A DNA stretch of 64,000 bases from Jackrogersella multiformis (taxonomy: Eukaryota; Ascomycota; Sordariomycetes; Xylariales; Hypoxylaceae): assembly GCA_902806575.1 (NCBI GenBank), contig CADCXD010000009.1, positions 1,364,001 to 1,428,000 on the forward strand, read 5' to 3'. Of this stretch, positions 46,286 through 56,361 are shown in pieces (within the stretch, counting starts at the first letter, position 1; each line of letters starts with the position of its first letter). A program made the translations under genes and the position numbers. The notes below the pieces were generated by a model. The model was not told the DNA's origin. It worked only from the letters and a program-made list of their open reading frames with translations, and did not search any database.

Positions 46286-48028
46286 ATGCTCACCATGACG
46301 AGGTTGCCGTCTGACTCCTTCTTGCCTTCAGGCGCCATGCTTGACAAAAATCAACGGTCGATGCCCTTCGCTTCTCCTCCCAACGGTCATCCTTCAACGT
46401 CAATCATATCTCCTCTATCTTTACCACACGCTCTAAATCACCTGTCATATATCGACGAATCACATCTAACCAACTTACCACCTTCTAATTATTTACATTC
46501 GCCCTCGCTTTCTATAGCTCCACAGCCCCGGCAGCAGCATCTTTCTCCACGTCGAAGTCCTCCAAACAACCGTGAACAGAGACCGGTTAGCCTATCACCC
46601 GCCAAGAACCGATCCGAGCCTGCTGTGGCGTCCCCATCTACGGCACCTAGGGTAACATCCTCGTTCGACAATATGAGCGCCAACACCTTAGTGGGCCTGC
46701 TACAACGCAGGGAAGAGCAGAACCGAAGATTGCTCGAGGGTTGGCGTGCTGAGCGTGACCAACTCGAGACTAGTCGTGCTAAAGCCGAAGAGGTATATCG
46801 GGGAGAGCGGGCGATAATGGACGAAGAACGGAACATATGGATTCAAGAGAAAGCAAAGCTCGAGAATGACGCATCTGAGTGGAGGAGGAGGGCAGAGTCG
46901 CTTGAAAGGGAGAGGAATCAGATGTCCGCCTACATTAGGAGCATGCAAAGTAGAGCCGGCCAAGCAGGCAGGTTCTTTGATGGTTCTACCGACACTGCTG
47001 TAGGCTCTATTCGAGGTGGTGGCCTAAGTAGTCCAGGGGCCCACTCGCAGTCGACCAGCGTATTCCAGAGCTCATCAGATGACACATCTCCAAGCACTGT
47101 ACCCAGTATACTTCGCGGACCGACGATGCCGGAGTCAAAGCCTTTCATACCACTGGATCCTCGAATGCAAACACTATCACCGGGCACGGAGTCTCCAAAG
47201 CCCCAGCAAGATCGCGTCCCATCGATCGACATTCAGGAGGTCATGCCTGAGCTCGAGGGGATTCGTTTGAGGCCGGATGCCGTCCAGAGAACGACATTTA
47301 CCGATGGGAAGCTGCACTTGCCATTAGTCGGGCCCAAAAAGCTTTCACCGCCTACTACAGCTAAGCGCGTGGTACCAGCTGAATTGACAAAGGAGGCGCT
47401 CCAAGCCCCCGAGTCTGACAGGCTTACAATGCATGCTGGGCACACGCCAAACCACTCCATGTCTTTGTCTCGCCTCCACACTGTCGAATCCACTGTGGTA
47501 ACCAACACGACCGATAGTTCCGGTGCAGCAACTCCTAAACACCGCCCATTAGAAGATGGCCAAGACAGCGCACCCGAGCAACCTTCACGCTCTCAAATAA
47601 TAGCAGGTGCTGGTGGCGCTTTTGAAACCGAAAATAAATTGGACATCAATGACGATTTTGAGGCCGGACGACAAGGCCCTGCACCCGTTCTAGTGCCTCG
47701 TGAGCATGATCCAGAACTGAAGGGGCCATTACAGCTTAGAAACTTCCCCGCGTCTGATGAGCCGTTCCTTTTGGCCCTGTCTAACAAACTTGAGCATGTT
47801 AAAGCCAACAACCTTAGTCCGACTGTTCTTAAAGACCAGCCTTCGCCTGGGCTAAGCGAGCTCGCGGAGCCTAACCCTAAGCCAATCGCTAAGACCGATG
47901 GCGATGGGGCACATGATGCTCGTGAGGAATCAGCCGAGGATGAGGAGGAGCATATCCCCCTTAAGTTAAAGCAGACCAGTAACTTCGGTGCACCTCTCGG
48001 GTACCTGCGGAAACTGCCAGAATTCTAG
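46286..48028 (+). CDS. Coiled-coil, Ser/Pro-rich protein of unknown function
   Basis: Single-exon protein of 580 aa from ATG 46286 (MLTMTRLP). The frame is open to an ATG at 46124, but those 54 residues are Arg/Ser-rich without features. Residues 1-125 are disordered and Ser/Pro/His-rich. About 130-220 is a charged helical segment (ANTLVGLLQRREEQNRRLLE, then EEVYRGERAIMDEERNIW and WRRRAESLERERNQM) predicted to form a coiled coil. The rest is low-complexity with short conserved-looking islands (MPELEGIRLRPDAVQRTTF; FLLALSNKLEHVKANN) and a C-terminal EDEEEHIPLKLKQTSNFGAP segment ending LGYLRKLPEF. The composition and unbroken frame support coding. I do not recognise a named family; a structural or scaffold role is only a guess. 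Confidence 0.78.
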   Translation: MLTMTRLPSDSFLPSGAMLDKNQRSMPFASPPNGHPSTSIISPLSLPHALNHLSYIDESHLTNLPPSNYLHSPSLSIAPQPRQQHLSPRRSPPNNREQRPVSLSPAKNRSEPAVASPSTAPRVTSSFDNMSANTLVGLLQRREEQNRRLLEGWRAERDQLETSRAKAEEVYRGERAIMDEERNIWIQEKAKLENDASEWRRRAESLERERNQMSAYIRSMQSRAGQAGRFFDGSTDTAVGSIRGGGLSSPGAHSQSTSVFQSSSDDTSPSTVPSILRGPTMPESKPFIPLDPRMQTLSPGTESPKPQQDRVPSIDIQEVMPELEGIRLRPDAVQRTTFTDGKLHLPLVGPKKLSPPTTAKRVVPAELTKEALQAPESDRLTMHAGHTPNHSMSLSRLHTVESTVVTNTTDSSGAATPKHRPLEDGQDSAPEQPSRSQIIAGAGGAFETENKLDINDDFEAGRQGPAPVLVPREHDPELKGPLQLRNFPASDEPFLLALSNKLEHVKANNLSPTVLKDQPSPGLSELAEPNPKPIAKTDGDGAHDAREESAEDEEEHIPLKLKQTSNFGAPLGYLRKLPEF

Positions 48029-49564
48029 CAAGCTCTATTCGTTAACTTCCTGTTGACTTCTTTGACGTACACCTTATTCACAACTCACATTATCTGTACA
48101 TAGCACTATTGTTTTTGTTTTCAACTTATTTGCTCTTCCTGGCGCGTTATTCAATACAGACGGTGGGTGCTGTTGGTTGGGGTTTGAAGCATGGGACGGC
48201 ACCGCATGGATTTCCTCTACATTAATCAATTTTGAAATACCCCAATACCCGTTGAGAATTTCTTATTCTCTTGTCTGCACATAGGAAATTATGGGCCGGC
48301 TAAGCTTATGGTGTTTGGATCCTAAAGGACGACGAAATTGGCATTGAAAAGGGCGCATACTGGGCGGATTCATTCCCAGATTTTGTGGGCACAGCGGTTT
48401 TTTTTTTGGCTTGACTTCACGTTGGGAGCTTTCTTTGCTTTTTCAAGCATATAGAAATAGCGGTCTGGTTGATTGGCATTTGGACAGAGAAGACAAAAAA
48501 AAATGCGACAGACGGGACTTTACGCATTCCATTTTAGATGTTTATACCTGGGTCTTGGCCCCCGTCATCAGCGAAGGAAATGGACATAAAAAGGGGATTC
48601 GGGTTTTTGGGGGGAGAGAATAATATTGGCTCAGCGGAGGCGAGTTATAGGTTTCAAGACCGGACAACTAATCGCCAAGTCAATACAATCATCAGTATCT
48701 TTCGTGTCCGTCTGGTATCTGCCTTAATTATGGTCTAGTGTGATAATGCCTCCTAAGGTTAAAACGAGGTCTTTACTCATGTTGGATTCTCAAGTATATC
48801 TGGGGTGTACGTTTGAAACATCGAGAGGTGTAAGCGTAAATGAAGAGATCATATATCCAGGAGCTGGCGGGTCGAGAGCTACTCAAATGTTGATTACGAA
48901 GAACTGGTTAGGCTTCATTCCAACCTCTAGACAGTGCTGTGTCATGCTATCCGAGCACATATACTACTTCTCGATAAGCAGACAACGACTAGATGGTCTA
49001 TCATGCACCTGAATGTTCGACGCACGTAGTAAATAGGAACGCAGAACTGGGAAAATACCTACGTACCCTCAGGCAGTCTATCTCACGTCTACAACCTCAA
49101 CAGAGCTTTCAATATACTCCAACTACTGTTAATACCTAACAACTACGTCGACGTGTCACCGATTCTTCCTCGCGGGATCGAAATCTGAATGCTGGATTTT
49201 TTTTTGTCTATTACCGAATGTGCCTACCTAGCCGTCCGTCTATGATGATTAATATGTAGTTACCTAGACTATATAGCAATAGCACCTGATTCTGCGAGCT
49301 TGCGCTCCAAGTATCCAAGGTATTAATCAAGCTCGCGTGCATTCCATCCCAAACGCCAAACATGCCTTCCGGAGCCGGAAACGAACCTGTTCCCTTTTTT
49401 TTGTCTATGCGATTTTTGCGCCCGTCTGCTGGCTGTGGCTGTTGTGACTTGCCGTAGGTGGAGGTGAAGGTGGAGGTGGAGGCGGTGTGGTAGGTATGAT
49501 ATGATATGGTATGGTATGGTATGATGTAGTGTAGTGTAGTGTGGTGTGCGGCGGCGGAGGTAGT
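48029..49564. other. Convergent intergenic region between the coiled-coil gene and ISN1
   Basis: AT-rich with T-runs; no gene recognised. Near the ISN1 stop there is a simple repeat of ATGGT/GTAGT units (49494-49550). Confidence 0.5.
49494..49550. repeat. ATGGT/GTAGT pentanucleotide repeat
   Basis: Degenerate pentamer run (TATGAT, ATGGT x4, TGTAG x3) directly 3' of the ISN1 stop codon, so it lies in the presumed 3' UTR of that gene. Confidence 0.75.
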
Positions 49565-51248
49565 CTAGCTCAGTTTCTTCCCCATGAAGTCGGCCAGCTC
49601 GTCGAGCAGCTCGACGGTCTCGGCCGGGCTCGCGATCCACGCGGTGGTGGAGACGCTGCGGGCCTTGAAGTCGTTGCTGCCGGCGCTGAGGAACTGGTCG
49701 CCGACGTGCAGGGTCTGCTCGGGCCTGATGCGGTTGTTCTCGCCGGCGCTTCCGGGGCCGGCGCCGCTGCCGTTGCCGTTGGCGAACCACTGCTGGCACA
49801 CGGACACGCCCCAGCTCTTGTCGCCGATGTCGACGAAGACGTCGCGGCCGCCGTTGAAGGCGCAGAACGGCACGACCTTGTTGTCGAAGTCGCGGCCGCC
49901 CACGCTCAGCTCCAGGATCTTCTGCACCACCAGCACGGTCTCCTCGAGCGACTCGCGCGGGATGCGCACGTTGGGGTCGCTCGGGATGATGCCGACGGCG
50001 CGGTCCTTGCGCATGAGCGCCGCCGGCAGGTTCAGGTTCTTGATGCAGTCCCGCAGCGCGGCCTCGGCGACGTCGAGCAGGGCCGTGATCCCGGAGTCGG
50101 ACCACGACGCCATCTCGGCCGTCAGCCACCGCTCGCGGGGCACGGGGGAGAGCAGGTGGGGCGACGTGGGGCTGAACTCGAAGAGGTAGTTGGCCTCGCC
50201 GCCCATGATGACGATGTTCTGCCGCTGCTGCGGCGTCAGGATCGCCGAGCTGGCGACGGCGTCCAGCAGCCCATGCAGGCGAGCGTAGTACTGGTCGGCG
50301 GTGGTATACCCTGCGGCCGTGACGATGCCGATCTTGACGTTCTTGCGCATGAGGTCGATCATGCGCGGGATGACGGAGCTGGTGGGCTCCAGGCTCTGGC
50401 CGTCGTCGTAGAGCGTCACGTCTCCGTCAAAGGTGGCGAGCCGGAGGGTGCCGTGGGTGGTGACGGCCATGAGCTGTGCCGAGTTGAGAATGAGACGCAC
50501 GTCGTTGAAGGAGGGGGAGACGAAGCGCCGGGACGAGATGTAGCGCTTGCGGTCCTGGAACTTGAAGGCGGCCTCGAGCGGCAGCCGCGTGAAGAAGCTG
50601 CCTATGGTCGGGACCAGGAGCTTAAGCTTGGACGGAACCCTGCTGCCGTCCAATTGGTGCGTGACTACGGGCAAATCCGTTAATGACCTGTCCCGGACGT
50701 CGGTTCCGGGCGCGGGGAAAGGAGAGACGGGGAGAGGAGACGTACTGTGGTCATCAATCATTACCTCAATGTCCCTCATGATCTCGGCATAACGCCTATG
50801 CGCCTCTTCGGACGTCTGCCCCGTGCTGAAGCCATTTGTCTCGAAGACTCCCGTCGGTTGAGAATACAAGACGAAGGGAACAGCTAGCAGTCCTTTGATC
50901 CATTCTGTATGTATGCAAGTTAGTTACCATAATACCAAAGAGTTATTGACTACGATTTGCGAGAATGGGCATCCTTTGCTTGGTATATTGCTTGGTAAAT
51001 TGTAGTGTACACTAAATTAGGTCTTGGGGATATCCGGTATATATTTGAAGCCCAATTCGAACAATGGTTAGGAATAATGAAGGTATATAGAAATAACACA
51101 ATTACCTATGAATTGATCTCTCCGGTGCGTCTTCAAGGCATCTATACAAGTAATCCGTGTTAGCGACGGAATCGATACCTATCTCGGAGGAGAAGGTCAA
51201 TAGACTGACTGAATAGAACTTACATTCCACTCTGTATCTAGATGTCAT
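49565..51248 (-). CDS. isn1: IMP-specific 5'-nucleotidase ISN1
   Basis: Cytosolic enzyme hydrolysing inosine monophosphate to inosine and phosphate, part of purine salvage and nucleotide balance. Three exons: 51248-51224, 51141-51106 and 50904-49565, with introns of 82 and 201 nt. They join in phase to 466 aa beginning MTSRYRVEYALKTHRRDQF and then EWIKGLLAVPFVLYSQPTGV, the conserved ISN1 N-terminus; the two tiny exons are needed to reach it. The HAD-type catalytic motif is TFDGDVTLYDDG with D180 and D182. Other landmarks are GIVTAAGY, the MGGEANYLFEF segment, KDRAVGI and LHVGDQF near the C-terminus. A Gly/Asn/Ser-rich insertion (NGNGSGAGPGS) sits before the last motif. The third exon has very high GC. 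Confidence 0.93.
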
Positions 51249-52052
51249 CTTGAGTAAACATATAACGGCTTTCTAATATTTACCTAGATTGCTCGTAAAT
51301 AGACAGTAGATAGGTTCAAGAAACCGTTAGCTACCTAAGGTAAAGGAATCTATAAGAAAGGGTGAAGTGAAGTATGTATAGCTATTTAAATATTAAATAG
51401 TCTTAGGTAAGTTAAGGGGTACATATAATTGATCACGAGGCCAATTGCCCAGGTGAGGCCAGCGATAAGCTTGTGGGGCGTGTATACCGCTGGACGGGAG
51501 TGACACATCTAGTGTAATGCATGCACTGCACTCTGGGTACCTCCAGCTATCTAGGTAGGGTATGGGCTAACATAATACCTAGTACCTCCAGGGCTATGAG
51601 TACCTAAATAAGGGATGTAAAGAGCACTGTTGGAAAGCCACTAACGCCACAGCCACAGTATTACCGGCGCTAGGATCCTTTCCGTCATGGCGTTATTTTA
51701 GTGCATGATTAATGCATCCTAGCATCGTGGCTGCGTGGCTTGAATAAAGCTCCAGATCCGGAGATCTTGAGTAACATAACAATTATGCTCCATCCATTTC
51801 ATCACAACATCATCAGTTATCTAGGTGGTAGTAGTTGTCAGAAATGGTAGTAATTCAATCCGCTTATTGGCACCCATCGAGTCGAAATACGAAACATACA
51901 GTTTTTCAGATTCAGATCTAGAAACTACCTAAGTACCTAGGTAATTTCAGAAACTAACATACGAACCCATTTTCTCCTAATCAACACTCAAAACAACCAG
52001 GCTATATTATATGCCTTGCCTGCATGACTACCTAGGTAGGTAATATATCTCG
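51249..52052. other. Region upstream of ISN1
   Basis: ISN1 promoter and 3' flank of the next gene. AT-rich, with exact TACCTAGGTA copies at 51934-51943 and 52029-52038, the latter ending 14 bp from the stop codon of the neighbouring gene. Confidence 0.5.
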
Positions 52053-52637
52053 TCAGGACGCTGTCGGAATCGCTGTCGGAATCGCTGGCTGAGTTGCGCA
52101 AACTGCGGTGAGAGTCGTGAGTCTGGTCATACATCCCTGGGGGCAGGCCGTTTGGCAGCCATCGACAAATAGGGCTGTCTTGACTCCGGCGCAACCACAC
52201 GGCACAACCAGCTCCTTCTGGAACGTACAACCGGGCACCGGGCAGAGGATCGGAGTGCAGTCGCTGGGCCGAGTTGTGTGCGTAACCGTCGGGCAAGCAA
52301 GGGGGATGGAAGTGGTGGGGTGGCCTGGCAGCGTAGTGATGCTGATGATGAATGTTGTCGTAGTCGAAGATGAAGATGAAGACGAAAACGAAGACGAAGA
52401 CGAAGACGAAGACGAAGAGCTCAATGAGCTAATGCTCGAGGTCTTTGTTGGAGGCGGCCAACGGGGCCCAGTAGGCTCTGCATTGCCTACGTTATTGGCG
52501 ATTGCTTTCGCTTCAGTGCCGCCGACGAAGCTGTGCCATCGTTAGCCTTGGGTGGCCCATCATCAAGCGTTGATTGAAGATTGTGTGATCTCTTACCTGG
52601 CGAGTGCTGCGAGAAAGCTAACGACGAGGACCTTCAT
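52053..52637 (-). CDS. Small secreted Ser-tract, Cys-rich protein
   Basis: Two exons, 52637-52597 and 52530-52053, joined across a 66-nt intron (GTAAGA...CACAG), give 172 aa. The first exon encodes nearly all of a signal peptide: MKVLVVSFLAALAS, then FVGGTEAKA, likely cleaved near residue 20-24. A Pro-rich spacer is followed by a long Ser tract (about residues 45-70, encoded by a TCTTCG repeat) and then a C-terminal region with ten Cys (ACP, SDC, ILC, PGC, VPC, GC, DGC, TAC, QGC, AVC), enough for five disulfides. Probable role: cell-wall or extracellular protein; the Ser/Thr tract is a likely O-mannosylation site. I do not recognise a named domain, and CFEM spacing does not fit. The signal-peptide exon was found by matching the splice site, not from a long ORF. 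Confidence 0.75.
52364..52418. repeat. GACGAA/GATGAA repeat encoding the Ser tract
   Basis: Hexamer run in the CDS of the secreted protein (TTCGTC and TCTTCG on the coding strand). It is frame-preserving, so tract length may vary between isolates. Confidence 0.8.
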
Positions 52638-55033
52638 TTTGGGCGCCTGACTGCTTCTGTCAGTTACCTTCCGTCCAGTCTGCTGCGATACGAAATGTCA
52701 TACCTTAGTCGAAGTAACAATGTTTATGATTCTTTAATCCTCGTTTACGAAGAATGAGCTGACAATGGGACAGGACTTATATGGTCAACTTGAAATATCG
52801 CGACTGGCAAGGCCATTATATACACGCGTCTTTTGCTTATCAACGTCTTCCATCTTGTTCGTCTTTAAATAGCATTGGACCTGCATGGTTGGAGACCTCA
52901 CGACTGTCACCCGTTGAATCAACCACGCTCCGGGTGACCTACCATTGCTTTTCTCGGTCCTTCCATCCTCCCTGAGTGTGTCATATCCTCTCGATGCACT
53001 AATGACTGCATAAAATGAGACGACGATTTCCGAGGTGCAGCTTCGGGGATCAGTTTTCACGGTACGGTTATATTGCGAAGCATCTCGGGTTCTCACTCTG
53101 TGGAGGTCTGGAACTATTTTCGGAATAACCTTACTTTTACTTTATATTAGGTCCAGGCCGGAACCTAACCCGTATTACAACCTACTCGAGAGTAATTAGG
53201 TATGGCGGTTGCCCTTCTAGCATCGAAAAGGAACTAAAAGTTTAGTGAGTGTGTCTATCAAGTTATTTAATACTAAATAGGACTACACTCAAACCCTTCT
53301 TTGTTAATTCAGCATATCGAAGGCATTATGATAGGAAACTACAGAACTTGAGTTATATTATACTGTGTCTCTCAGCTCATCATAGCACGAGTAGCCCTAT
53401 CTGTGTCATCGCGGCAGGGCCGAAGGGAACCGGGAATTCGAATATCGAGCTCTTCGTTAACAATACCAGAATCACGAAAAAAAACCACCTTCCTCTTCAA
53501 GACCCTTCCGAGGAGCGTATTTTGGCCAAGGACCGTTGAAAATGACTGCTATTATGAGTTTGGGCGACACGGCGGCATCTGTTCCCCTGATATTCACAAG
53601 TTCTAGGCTTCGGGACACTATGATACGCATATTGCCAGAGGCGAGATGTGTAACAATATCGTCAGCGAAGACGAGGCTCGAGCCAACTCCTTTCTGCGAT
53701 TGAAAGAGTGCAACTAGGATATATGACCTCATGATTGGTGTCCGCTGTTCAAGTCGGTGATCGCATCGCCCCACAAAAACTGACGAGGCCATTCAGCCTC
53801 TTTAGCCTGGACGACGGGACAATACCCGATAGCAGAAAACTTCATATAACTTCATCTCGACGGCCCAGAAATCGCCAATTTAGGCTACCGCCTCGTTGCC
53901 TCTAATTTATATTTGATGAAGACGAGCTTCTCATATCGAGAGCCCGCATGATCGGTTTCATGACGGCTGCGAGATAACGAGACGGCCATGGCCGCTTTTT
54001 AATACGCGAGATATCCGTCCTGGGCAATGTGCAGCCTGCAGCTTACACAGGTCAAGGGAATTTCCTTTGGGTCCTGCACGTGGGGCGATCTTCATATTAT
54101 CGCTTGTGGTTTGGACCCAAAACCAAAACCTTGGGCTATGTGCTATTTGGCGTGCATGAGACATCGTGCTCGTTAGCTCAAGATATTTCATATAATCTAC
54201 TTACCTGAGAAACCAGTATCCCGGTCTTAGAGAAGGCCTTCGAGGATGATCATTCTGCAAGGGAAATTCTACAGCCCTCTCAAGTACGCCTTGTTCTTCC
54301 GAGGAGGGAATAAACCAGTCGTTCAGTGCTTACCCGGAGAGTTTGAGCAATCTAGGTTTGCCAACATCTCGCCTATAAGGAAACATGTCCTGGTTCCTGT
54401 TATAAATATCCGGATCCTTCGAGCTTCTCGCCCTTGAATGTTTCACCCTACTCGGGCCTTGTCCGCTTATGATACGAGCTCTGTGTTTGCGGCGAAACAT
54501 CAGCCCAATTTTCAGTTTCTGATTACCCGCTCCCCAAAGCTAATTATTGACTTACTTGGATCATGTAACCATTTTCGTTGTCAGGATTTTTGAATTGCAC
54601 GATAACTTGATCATGGTACTCGGGAAAAACTCGAAGCTCTCGTAAATCCAGCCGACACCGTTTGTATTTTTATATGAATTTGCCGTGAATAGATAGAATA
54701 TAGCATAAATAAAAGATATTATATAAACTGTCCTAAGTGGAGGATGTTTTCTATTTGTGTACTCGCGACTAAATTTTATCAACGTCTTCTTCCTCGGACA
54801 TTGTCGATTGGCCTGGGAAGCTCATAGAGCATATAGCTGAACTTTTCTTGAGCTTGATAACTCGTTACTAGACACATCTGACAATAGTAACAAGGCAGCA
54901 CGCAAAAGAAAGTCAGTCCGACAGTAAATATTTTAATTATGCGAATAACTCATCGAGGCCTCAGCGGGCCTATTTCCATTATGGATTAGCAAACACTTTG
55001 TAGTTATGTTATGTACACGAAATCACCAACTCA
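52638..55033. other. Intergenic region between the secreted protein gene and GH105
   Basis: 2.4 kb without a supported gene. The minus strand at 53.2-54.2 kb has several partly open, mutually frame-shifted stretches (for example 53472-53792 and 53958-54191) that could be a decayed gene, but no domain is recognisable. Confidence 0.45.
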
Positions 55034-56361
55034 TCACGACCCTAAGCGCTCGACTTCCAGGGACGCGAGGATGTAGGCGGCGGACCCGAGCACGCTGTTG
55101 TAGTTGAGAGGTTGATTGACATAGTACTATCACGAAGGGGTTAGTTAGAACTTAGCCTCGAACTCGCAGCAGAAAGCAGTGGACGTGATGTGAAGTGCGC
55201 GTTACTAACCTCGTAGGTCGCCGTCGAGTTCAAGCTGCACACCGACACCGTCCCGTTGTACCCGAGCGTGCCGTTGGCCTCCCGGACCACGAACGTCCGC
55301 GCCAGGTACTCGTAGCCGCGCACGCCGGCCTGCGCCGCCCTCGCCGACAGCGTCGCGTCCGAGGCCAGGTACCCCAGCCGCGCGCCCTTCAGCAGCGCGT
55401 ACGCGAACATGGCGCTGCCGCTCGACTCGACGTAGTTGCCGCGCCGCCCCGGCTCGTCCAGCACCTGCCACCAGCCGCCGGTGGCCGGGTCCGCGGCGTC
55501 GACCAGCGCCGCGGCCAGCGACGCGAATTTCTCCAGGATCTTGCCGCGGTACTTGCACTCGGACCGCGGCAGCACCTCCAGCGTCTCCACCAGCCCGACC
55601 GTGTACCACCCCAGGCTCCGGCCCCAGACGTGCGGGCTCGCGCCCGTCTCCGGGTCCGCCCACACCGCCGTGCGCGAGGCGTCGTAGCCGTGCACGAGCA
55701 GCCCCGTCGTCGCGTTGCGCGTGCGCGCCCACAGCAGGTCCAGCTGGTGGTACATGTCGTCCAGGGCGTCGGTAGCGTTCTTGCTGCTCCCGAGGGGCGC
55801 CGGGTTCGTGTCCGTGGTGTACAGCGCGTAGAAGGGGGCGAGCGAGTACATGCCGTCGAGGTAGCTCCACTGCGGGTAGACGAAGTACCACAGGCCGCGC
55901 TCGGGGTTGCGGCGGTTGAGGTCGATGCTGCGGCGCAGGGCGTCGGCGGCGGCGCGGAACGACGACGTGGTGTTGTTGGTGTTGCCGGCGGCGGACTGCG
56001 AGGACAGGGCCAGTAGGGCGTTGCCGTTCGAGAGCCGGTCCAGGGGGTACGAGAGCGCGTCGTAGGTGGCGTTAAGCGTGAAGGGCACGACGGACGCGGC
56101 GCTCTTCCGGATGTATTCCCGTATGCTAGGGGCGAGGGCGTCGTCCGGGTACTGCGCGACGAGCGCGGAGAAGGCCCGCTGCGTGATGCCGGCCTGGAGC
56201 AGCTCCGAGGACCCGCCGTTGCCGGTCATGATGCCCTGGCCGCGGGACATGATGCTCGACGCCATCCACGTCGAATTCTTGTCCTGAGCTGCCGCCGCAT
56301 TGACGAACAGAGCGGTGGCGATCGCGGCCTCCGCGAGGCGAGATAACGTCGGCACTTTCAT
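55034..56361 (-). CDS. Secreted GH105 unsaturated rhamnogalacturonyl/glucuronyl hydrolase
   Basis: Removes unsaturated uronic acid ends left by polysaccharide lyases, chiefly in pectin (rhamnogalacturonan) degradation. Exons 56361-55210 and 55126-55034 with an 83-nt intron give 414 aa. A signal peptide is clear (AEAAIATALFVNAAAA, cleaved near AAAAQ, residue 25). The (alpha/alpha)6-barrel motifs include QWSYLDGMYSLAPFYALY with D169 in the conserved W-x-x-x-D-x-x-Y position, and SPHVWGRSLGWYTVGLVE around 242-259. Many N-glycosylation sequons (for example NAT, NTT, NGT, NST) fit secretion. The second exon supplies YYVNQPLNYNSVLGSAAYILA, which completes the barrel, so the stop reached by reading through the intron is not the real end. 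Codons are strongly G/C-ended. Confidence 0.9.

Noticed and set aside
49323..50683. Long ORFs on both strands overlapping ISN1 (268 and 380 codons)
   Set aside because: Composition is low-complexity Arg/Gly/Val and they mirror the high-GC ISN1 exon 3, whose frame carries the catalytic motif.
55195..56016. 273-codon Arg/Val-rich plus-strand ORF opposite GH105
   Set aside because: Shadow of the GC-rich GH105 CDS; no domain, no intron logic.
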